Assembly: GCA_005790965.1 (NCBI GenBank)
Contig: SXTL01000103.1
Location: 1-19,728, forward strand
Length of the DNA: 19,728 nucleotides
Origin: Burkholderiales bacterium
GTDB lineage: Bacteria; Pseudomonadota; Gammaproteobacteria; Burkholderiales; Thiobacillaceae
Reading direction: 5' to 3'
In this document: positions 13,720 to 19,728 of the stretch, one piece after another
How positions within the stretch are numbered: the stretch's first letter is position 1
How the letters are laid out: each line of letters starts with the position of its first letter
Notes under the pieces: model-generated
Databases searched by the model: none
What the model was told of the DNA's origin: nothing
The model's input: only the letters and a program-made list of their open reading frames with translations
Program-made: the position numbers and the translations under genes

Positions 13720-16700
13720 AGCACGGCAGGCGGCCACGGTGTCACCCATGGAGACGCTTAATCCCGCCGGGAGTTTTGTCGTTGAGGCCTGCGCGGGCAG
13801 CGGCAAGACCTGGCTCCTGGTGTCGCGTCTGTTGCGCCTCCTGCTGGCGGGTGCGCCGCCGTCCTCGCTGTTGGCAATTACTTTTACGCGCAAGGCAGCG
13901 GGCGAGATGCAGGTGCGCCTCGACGAGTGGCTCCTGTTTCTGGCCCGCGCAGATGACGCGCCGGCCATGGCCTTTCTGGGCGAGCGCGGCCTCACTCCGA
14001 CCGAGGCTGCAAGTGCGCTGCCGCGAGCGCGCGGTCTTCTGGAGCAAGTGGCGCAGGCCCGACCGGGACCGATGATCACGACCTTTAATGGCTGGTTCCT
14101 GCATTTGCTGGCGCGCGCTCCACTGGTCGAGCGTTCGCCCAGTCAAATTCTTGACGATGCCGCCTTGCGGCTCGATGAGGCTTGGCAGTCTTGGCTGGAG
14201 ACCCTGCGCGAGCCGGACAAGGTGGACTTGCATGGCCATTTGCAGGCCTTGTTTGCGGCCCCGGATTGGCCCTTGCAAACCCTGCAAGAGCGCCTGTTTG
14301 CGTTTATTGCCCTGTATGGTGACTGGCTGGCTTGGGCCGAAGGGAGGGCGGACCCGGTGGCGGAAAACCTTGCCGCTCTGGCCACGACGCTCGGAGTGAG
14401 GGCAGGCGAAAAGCCGGTGGACGACTTGGTGCAATCGGCCGCTTTTCGGGCGGCCTGCCAGGAATTTTTGCCGTTGCAAGCAAACAATGGGGGCGCCCTC
14501 TGTAGTGAGCGCGCACTTCATCTTGAACAAGCCTTGGCAAGCGGTTCTTCAGACGCCTTCGGGGCGGCCTTGCTGAGTTCGGAGCAGGTGCCGTATCGGG
14601 ACATCAAGCCGAGCAAGGCGATGCAGAAGCGACTCGGCGCAGCGGCGATGGCGCGCTATTTTGAGCTTTATAACGCCTTGGCCGAAGACCTGCAGCGTGC
14701 CCTCGCCCGCCAGCGCGATGCGCGCGCGCTCTGGTTGCAGGGTCATTGGTTGCCGCTGGCGGTGGATCTGGCCGATCATTATCAGCAACAAAAAGCCCAG
14801 CGTGATGGCCTTGATCACTCCGATGTCGAGTGGCTGACGGCGCGCTTGTTGCGCAGCCCGGACCATGCCGATGCCCTACTGGCGCGTTTGGATGCGCGTT
14901 GGCGCCATTTATTGCTGGATGAGTTTCAGGATGCCAATCCCGTGCAATGGGGCATTTTGCGTGCGTGGCTGGAGGCCTATGGGGACGATGCTGAGCGGCC
15001 GACGGTTTTTCTGGTGGGCGATCCCAAGCAGGCAATTTACCGGTTTCGGCGGGCCGATGCCCGCCTGTTTGAAGCGGCCGGGCAGTTTTTGGTCACCCAT
15101 TTTGCGGCGCAGCGGGCCGCCGAAAACCAGACGCGTCGTTGCGCGCCGGCCTTGGTCGACTGGGTTAACCAGACTTTCCTTGGGCTGGCTGAGCGTTATC
15201 CGCACTTTGCCATGCACACGGCTCAGGCTACGGCGCGGCCGGGGTATTGTTTGCGTTTGATTGCGCCCGACGCCGAGGCGCCGCCAGACCGACCTTCACG
15301 CCAAGGGGTGCGCAATCCCCTCCAGGAGGCCAGCGTTGAGCCCGCTGATGGCCGTGCGGCTGAGGCGGCAGCGGTCGCGGCCCATATCCAAAGTCTAGTA
15401 GGGCGGATCGAGATTGAGGCTAGCGAGGCTGGCCAGACCCGGAGTCGGCCAGCGCGCTACGCTGATGTGCTGGTGCTGTGTGCCAAGCGCAACGGCTTGG
15501 AGACATTCGAGGCCGCTTTTCGTACGGCCGATATTCCCTATGTGACGGGTCGGCGGGGCGGCCTGCTAGAGGCCTTGGAGATCGAGGATGTTCTGGCCCT
15601 GCTGCGGGTTTTGGTCAATCCGGAGGACAACTTGGCCTTGGCGCAGGTTTTGCGTAGCCCGATTTACGGTTGCAGCGAGGCTGAGCTGTGGCCGTTGGCG
15701 CAGGAATCGGCCAAGGCGCGGGAAAATGCTTCGGCTTCGGCTGCGGATCTGCGGCCCACGGGCTCGTGGTTAAGTCGATTGCAGCAAGGGAACCTGCAAC
15801 AACCCGCTTGGTCGAGTGCAGTGCAGCGAGCGGTCCGCCAGTTGACGGCCTGGCAGTCTATGGCCGCGCGTCTGCCGCCGCACGATGTGCTCGACCGGAT
15901 CTATCACGAGGCCAATCTGGAGGCCCGCTATAGCGCGGCGTTGCCGCCCGATCGTGCGCCCTCGGCCGTGGCCAATCTGCGCGCCCTCCTCGCCCAGGGT
16001 TTGCAACAGGGCGGTGGCCGTTATCCTAGTCTGCCGCAGTTTCTCAACCGGCTGACCGCCTTGCGACGCAAAGCCGGCGATGAGGCGCCCGATGAGGCGC
16101 CGGTCGCGGTGGGTGATGTGGTTCGCATCATGACCATCCACGCCGCCAAGGGTTTGGAGGCGCCCATCGTCTATATCATCAAGGCCGACGAGAGTCCCGG
16201 CAGTAGCGTTCCAAAAATTCTGGTCGATTGGCCGCCGGACAGGGATCGTCCGACTCATTTCTCGTTAATGGGCACCAAAGAATGGGTGGGCGAAGGCCGG
16301 AACGCCCTGCTCGAGGCGGAGGCGGCCTTGGCCGAGCGGGAGCGTCTGAATCTGCTTTATGTGGCCATGACCCGCGCCCGCCAAGTTCTGGTGCTAAGCG
16401 GCAAGCGAAGTGGCAAGGCGAACTTGATTCCGGAAGGGTCATGGCTGGCCTTGGTGGCTGAGCGGGAAGCGGGACCCGGCGATCTGGCCATGGCTGGCAC
16501 GGGGCATGGCGGATCCGAGGCGTTGCGAACGCAGCCCTTGCCGCCCCTAGCCCCGCCCGACTTGAGGCCCGTGGGCGTTCGCCTTGAGGCACCTGCCGCC
16601 GAGACCGAGTTTGGCATCTGCGTGCATCGTTATCTGGAGCTTGCAGATGACCTAGACGGCGTCGCCTTGCGCGCACGCATGGCCTTGGCAGAAACGGCTT

Positions 16701-17056
16701 TTGCAGCCGTGGCCGAGGTGGCTGAGCGCATTCGCATCAGCCCGGCCGCGCGCCGGTTTTTTGACCCCGCCCTCTGCCTGACGGTGCGCAACGAGTTGGA
16801 TTTTGTGGACGCGAATGGGGCCTTGGGGCGAATCGACCGGCTGGTGCGCCAGGCCGATGGTTGGTGGATTCTCGATTACAAGACCGGGGGATTAAGCGAG
16901 CCAGATCTGCTGCGCCGCTCCGAGCCGCACCGGGCGCAGATGGAAGTTTATGCAGCGGCAGTAGCGCAGCTTTATCCCGGGCAGCCGGTGCGGACGGCGC
17001 TCCTCTATGGCGACGGACAGGTATTTGTCATGCCCGAGCCGGGCGGCACGGGCTAA
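13709..17056 (+). CDS. UvrD/AddA-type helicase-nuclease (double-strand break repair)
   Basis: A superfamily 1A helicase fused to a RecB-like nuclease, 1,115 residues. Helicase motifs in order: Walker A ACAGSGKT (27-34), Ia [21 protein letters not shown] (404-411), [13 protein letters not shown] (437-446), [11 protein letters not shown] (808-817), [12 protein letters not shown] (882-891). The C-terminal PD-(D/E)xK nuclease shows [10 protein letters not shown], then Asp1043 in G-R-I-D-R and DYKTG (Asp1056, Lys1058). This is the AddA architecture: the enzyme unwinds and resects broken DNA ends for RecA. Its usual partner AddB is not adjacent, ygfX taking that place. ATG 13709 is chosen because GGAG lies five bases upstream; GTG 13703 and ATG 13748 are alternatives. 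Residues around 870 lack any break, so it looks intact. Confidence 0.9.
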   Translation: MHTEARQAATVSPMETLNPAGSFVVEACAGSGKTWLLVSRLLRLLLAGAPPSSLLAITFTRKAAGEMQVRLDEWLLFLARADDAPAMAFLGERGLTPTEAASALPRARGLLEQVAQARPGPMITTFNGWFLHLLARAPLVERSPSQILDDAALRLDEAWQSWLETLREPDKVDLHGHLQALFAAPDWPLQTLQERLFAFIALYGDWLAWAEGRADPVAENLAALATTLGVRAGEKPVDDLVQSAAFRAACQEFLPLQANNGGALCSERALHLEQALASGSSDAFGAALLSSEQVPYRDIKPSKAMQKRLGAAAMARYFELYNALAEDLQRALARQRDARALWLQGHWLPLAVDLADHYQQQKAQRDGLDHSDVEWLTARLLRSPDHADALLARLDARWRHLLLDEFQDANPVQWGILRAWLEAYGDDAERPTVFLVGDPKQAIYRFRRADARLFEAAGQFLVTHFAAQRAAENQTRRCAPALVDWVNQTFLGLAERYPHFAMHTAQATARPGYCLRLIAPDAEAPPDRPSRQGVRNPLQEASVEPADGRAAEAAAVAAHIQSLVGRIEIEASEAGQTRSRPARYADVLVLCAKRNGLETFEAAFRTADIPYVTGRRGGLLEALEIEDVLALLRVLVNPEDNLALAQVLRSPIYGCSEAELWPLAQESAKARENASASAADLRPTGSWLSRLQQGNLQQPAWSSAVQRAVRQLTAWQSMAARLPPHDVLDRIYHEANLEARYSAALPPDRAPSAVANLRALLAQGLQQGGGRYPSLPQFLNRLTALRRKAGDEAPDEAPVAVGDVVRIMTIHAAKGLEAPIVYIIKADESPGSSVPKILVDWPPDRDRPTHFSLMGTKEWVGEGRNALLEAEAALAERERLNLLYVAMTRARQVLVLSGKRSGKANLIPEGSWLALVAEREAGPGDLAMAGTGHGGSEALRTQPLPPLAPPDLRPVGVRLEAPAAETEFGICVHRYLELADDLDGVALRARMALAETAFAAVAEVAERIRISPAARRFFDPALCLTVRNELDFVDANGALGRIDRLVRQADGWWILDYKTGGLSEPDLLRRSEPHRAQMEVYAAAVAQLYPGQPVRTALLYGDGQVFVMPEPGGTG
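16079..16102. repeat. 12-bp in-frame tandem repeat in the helicase-nuclease gene
   Basis: GATGAGGCGCCC is followed by GATGAGGCGCCG, giving D-E-A-P-D-E-A-P just before helicase motif V. The two units differ only at the last base. Confidence 0.75.
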
Positions 17057-17093
17057 AATCAGCAGCAATTTTGTTATCTCAGGAAGGTGCCCC

Positions 17094-18323
17094 ATGCCCG
17101 TCAAACTCACTGCCCCCAATCCCGCCTCCCTATTGCCTGTGCCCGGCATTGAACTGGGAATTGGCAGTGCCGGCATCAAAACGCCTAGCCGAAAAGATGT
17201 GCTGGTGATGCGGGTCGCGGCCGATGCCGAGACGGTCGGCGTATTCACCCAAAACCGCTTTTGCGCCGCGCCGGTGAGCGTGTGCAAGGAACACCTGCGC
17301 GGTGAGGCCGGCATCCGCGCCCTGGTCGTTAACACCGGCAACGCCAACGCTGGCACCGGCGAAGAGGGTCTGCAGCGCGCCCGCGAGACCTGCATTGCAC
17401 TGGGTAATCTATTGGGCGTGGGGCCGGAGCAGATTCTGCCCTTCTCCACCGGCGTTATTCTCGAGCCGCTGCCGGTTGGCAAGCTCATCGCCGCCCTACC
17501 CGCCGCCATCGCCGATCTGAAACCGGCCAACTGGGCACACGCGGCCGAGGCCATCATGACCACGGACATCGTCTCGAAAGCGGCCAGCCGGCGGGTGACC
17601 TTGGACGGTGTGGATTTCGTCATCACCGGCATCGCCAAAGGCTCCGGCATGATCCACCCGAACATGGCGACCATGCTTAGCTTCCTCGCCACCGACGCGC
17701 CCGTTTCCTGTGAAGCGCTCGAAGCCATCCTGCGCCATGCGGTCAACAAATCGTTCAACTGCATCACCGTCGATGGCGACACCTCGACCAACGATTCGTG
17801 CCTTCTCACCGCCACCGGCAGCACGGCGGCGCCGGTCATCCTGGACGATGGCGATGCCCGCTTCCCGGCGCTGCGCGATGCCGTTACCGACCTGATGATC
17901 GAACTCGCGCAAGCCATCGTCCGCGACGGCGAAGGCGCCACCAAGTTCATGGAGATCGCCGTCGAAGGCGGGGCCACCGAGGCCGAGTGCAAGCAAGTCG
18001 GCTATGCCATTGGCCGTTCGCCGCTGGTCAAGACCGCTTTTTTTGCCTCTGACCCCAACCTGGGTCGCATTCTCGCCGCCGTCGGCTACGCCGGTATCGC
18101 CGATCTCGATGTGAATAAAGTAAAGCTATGGCTCGGTGAAGTGTTGGTTGCCGAACGCGGCGGTCGTGCCGCCAGCTATGTCGAGGCGGCTGGCGCGGCG
18201 GTGATGAAAAACGAAGACATCCGCGTGCGCGTCGATCTCGCCCGAGGCCCGGCGGCGGCGACCGTATGGACCTGCGATTTTTCCTACGACTATGTGAAGA
18301 TCAATGCCGAATACCGCAGCTAA
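17094..18323 (+). CDS. argJ: Bifunctional glutamate N-acetyltransferase / amino-acid acetyltransferase ArgJ
   Basis: ArgJ moves the acetyl group from N-acetylornithine to glutamate, recycling it in arginine synthesis, and may also use acetyl-CoA. The protein has 409 residues, a usual length. The self-cleavage site is [11 protein letters not shown], with Thr193 as the nucleophile that becomes the N-terminus of the beta chain. V-N-T-G-N-A-N-A and [12 protein letters not shown] are further family marks. ATG 17094 follows AGGAAGG (17081-17087) at six bases; the frame is open further upstream but lacks family sequence. It follows the helicase gene by 37 bp and overlaps the mutT-thiE gene by 20 bp. 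Confidence 0.97.
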   Translation: MPVKLTAPNPASLLPVPGIELGIGSAGIKTPSRKDVLVMRVAADAETVGVFTQNRFCAAPVSVCKEHLRGEAGIRALVVNTGNANAGTGEEGLQRARETCIALGNLLGVGPEQILPFSTGVILEPLPVGKLIAALPAAIADLKPANWAHAAEAIMTTDIVSKAASRRVTLDGVDFVITGIAKGSGMIHPNMATMLSFLATDAPVSCEALEAILRHAVNKSFNCITVDGDTSTNDSCLLTATGSTAAPVILDDGDARFPALRDAVTDLMIELAQAIVRDGEGATKFMEIAVEGGATEAECKQVGYAIGRSPLVKTAFFASDPNLGRILAAVGYAGIADLDVNKVKLWLGEVLVAERGGRAASYVEAAGAAVMKNEDIRVRVDLARGPAAATVWTCDFSYDYVKINAEYRS

Positions 18324-19269
18324 GGGTGCGGCCGGCGCCCGCGTTGAAGTCGTCGCGGCGGTGATCGAACGCTCGGATGGCACCTTCCTGATGGCCCGTC
18401 GGCCAGACGGCAAGGCTTACGCGGGCTGGTGGGAATTTCCTGGCGGCAAGGTTGAGGCGGGCGAGTCGCTGTCCGCGGCTTTAGCGCGGGAATTGCATGA
18501 GGAGCTTGGCATCACGGTGCAAACCGCGTTTCCGTGGATCACTCGCGAATTCGATTACGAACACGCTCAGGTGCGCCTCAATTTCTTCCGCGTCACCGCT
18601 TGGGCAGGCGAGCCGCAACCGCACGAAGGGCAGGGCGGGCTGGCGTGGACGCAGGCTGCAGCGCCGACGGTGGCGCCAATCCTGCCCGCCAATGGGCCGA
18701 TCTTGCGCGGTTTGCAGTTGCCGCTGGAATACGCAATTTCAGAAGCGGAAAAATACGGTGCCGATGAATTTTTGCGCCGCCTGGAGGGGCGCCTGGCGGG
18801 CGGCCTGCGCCTGGTGCAACTGCGCGAGAAGGCTTTTGCACCGGCCGAATATGCCGAATTGGCGGCGGCAGTGGCTGCGCGCTGTCAGCGTTTTGGCGCG
18901 GCATTGCTGATTAACGCCAACCTGGAACTGGCCGCGCAAGTTGGCGCCGGGGTGCATCTCAACAGCCGACAACTGGCCCAATTGACCACGCGACCGAATC
19001 TGCCCTGGGTGGCGGCGTCTTGTCACGATGCCACCGAACTCGCGCAGGCCGTGGCGCTGGGTTGCGACTTGGCCGTGTTGTCGCCGGTGCTGCCGACGGC
19101 CTCGCATCCGGGTGAGCCGGCGCTGGGTTGGGAGGCTTTTGGCCAAATCGTGCGCCGCTGCCCGATCCCTGTTTTCGCGCTAGGCGGGCAATCAGCTGCG
19201 ACGCTCGACACCGCGCGCCGCCATGGCGCGCAAGGCATCGCCGTCAAAGGCAGCGCTTGGAAGACTTGA
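18304..19269 (+). CDS. Nudix hydrolase (MutT-type) fused to a ThiE-like domain
   Basis: A two-domain protein of 321 residues. The N-terminal Nudix domain (about 12-130) carries the full box [20 protein letters not shown] followed by ELGI (47-70), as in MutT 8-oxo-dGTP diphosphatase, which cleans the nucleotide pool. The C-terminal part (about 140-320) is a TIM barrel like thiamine phosphate synthase, with QLREK (172-176) and A-G-V-H-L-N-S (215-221). The aspartates that bind magnesium in genuine ThiE seem replaced (L-I-N-A-N-L and H-L-N-S), so this domain may have lost that activity (inference). The same fusion is known beside argJ in pseudomonads. It overlaps argJ by 20 bp, suggesting coupled translation. 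Confidence 0.9.
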   Translation: MPNTAAKGAAGARVEVVAAVIERSDGTFLMARRPDGKAYAGWWEFPGGKVEAGESLSAALARELHEELGITVQTAFPWITREFDYEHAQVRLNFFRVTAWAGEPQPHEGQGGLAWTQAAAPTVAPILPANGPILRGLQLPLEYAISEAEKYGADEFLRRLEGRLAGGLRLVQLREKAFAPAEYAELAAAVAARCQRFGAALLINANLELAAQVGAGVHLNSRQLAQLTTRPNLPWVAASCHDATELAQAVALGCDLAVLSPVLPTASHPGEPALGWEAFGQIVRRCPIPVFALGGQSAATLDTARRHGAQGIAVKGSAWKT

Positions 19270-19280
19270 AAGGAAAACCG

Positions 19281-19718
19281 ATGTCACTATTGAAATCAAA
19301 CTACAGCCGGATGGCCATCGTCACTCTGCTCATAGCCGTTGGCTTTGTTCTCTGGCATCAGTTTCAGCCCCTGCCAAGCCAAGCCCAACGCGTTATTTGT
19401 GCCGATCTTGTGGCTGGCTGCTCGGCGGCCACGGCGGATGGGCCGGTCACCTTTGGCCTCTCGGAAAAGATCCGTCCCCTGAAGTCTTTTGAGATCTGGG
19501 TCAAACCGTCCAAGCCAGGCAAGATTGAGGCCGATTTCAGCATGGTGGGCATGAATATGGGCTACAACCTCTACACCTTGCGCCCAAGCCCGGACGGCAC
19601 TTATCGCGTCACGGCGACCTTGCCGTTCTGTATCTCCGGGCGCGGGGATTGGCTTTTGACCCTGCGCCTGCCGGGTGTGGCGCTGGAGGTGCCGTTCACC
19701 ACGGAGAAGCCGGACTGA
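19281..19718 (+). CDS. Small membrane-anchored protein, FixH/YtkA-like
   Basis: A protein of 145 residues with one N-terminal membrane segment or uncleaved signal (about 10-29) and a periplasmic beta-rich domain. The core reads S-M-V-G-M-N-M-G-Y-N, then P-D-G-T-Y-R-V, then L-P-F-C-I-S-G-R-G-D-W. This resembles the FixH/YtkA-like fold, whose members are linked to copper and oxidase assembly. Met88, Met91, Met93, Cys40, Cys47 and Cys117 could be metal ligands, but that is inference. GAAAGGA upstream supports ATG 19281. It follows mutT-thiE by 11 bp on the same strand. The exact family is not certain. Confidence 0.6.
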   Translation: MSLLKSNYSRMAIVTLLIAVGFVLWHQFQPLPSQAQRVICADLVAGCSAATADGPVTFGLSEKIRPLKSFEIWVKPSKPGKIEADFSMVGMNMGYNLYTLRPSPDGTYRVTATLPFCISGRGDWLLTLRLPGVALEVPFTTEKPD

Positions 19719-19728
19719 GCCAGAGAGA

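Overview
The window reads as core chromosome of a moderately GC-rich proteobacterium, most likely a betaproteobacterium or a deep beta/gamma lineage. The run argS - SPOR-domain protein - dsbA is a familiar betaproteobacterial arrangement. The MutT/ThiE fusion next to argJ, the lone YgfX and the AddA-type (not RecB-type) helicase-nuclease fit beta or gamma genomes. This placement is inference from gene content; no rRNA or other phylogenetic marker was tested.

Layout. Bases 1-2157 (+): the end of a Sel1-repeat protein, then glmS (amino-sugar synthesis for the cell wall). Bases 2158-4300: an accessory patch made of a 67-bp copied piece of nadD, an AbiE-type toxin-antitoxin pair (abiEi, abiEii), remnants of at least one broken gene (the start of a VOC/glyoxalase gene and perhaps a PrlF-like antitoxin piece), and a small Cys-rich DUF3079 gene. 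Bases 4301-6728 (-): rsfS and nadD (ribosome silencing, NAD synthesis), a LuxR-type response regulator, and dsbA. Bases 6763-13226 (-): SPOR-domain protein, argS, priA, a 332-bp intergenic region with DnaA boxes, and dacB. Bases 13282-19718 (+): ygfX, an addA-like helicase-nuclease, argJ, a mutT-thiE fusion, and a small membrane-anchored FixH/YtkA-like protein. Several neighbours in this last group overlap, so it probably forms one transcript.

How the genes work together. Most are housekeeping: cell-wall precursor and remodelling (glmS, dacB, SPOR), replication restart and break repair (priA, addA), translation (argS, rsfS), NAD and arginine synthesis (nadD, argJ), periplasmic disulphide formation (dsbA), and nucleotide-pool cleaning (mutT domain).

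Two places stand out. First, the abiE patch is bracketed by direct repeats taken from the 3' part of nadD (66 of 67 bases identical), with rsfS and the intact nadD tail trapped inside, and its inner edge cuts a VOC gene after about 15 codons. Second, the dacB-priA intergenic region holds a compact cluster of three DnaA boxes, two of them the perfect TTATCCACA in an 11-bp inverted repeat, next to a strongly A/T-rich stretch. It is a candidate replication origin or DnaA-control site. No tRNA, rRNA, CRISPR array or insertion sequence was recognised.
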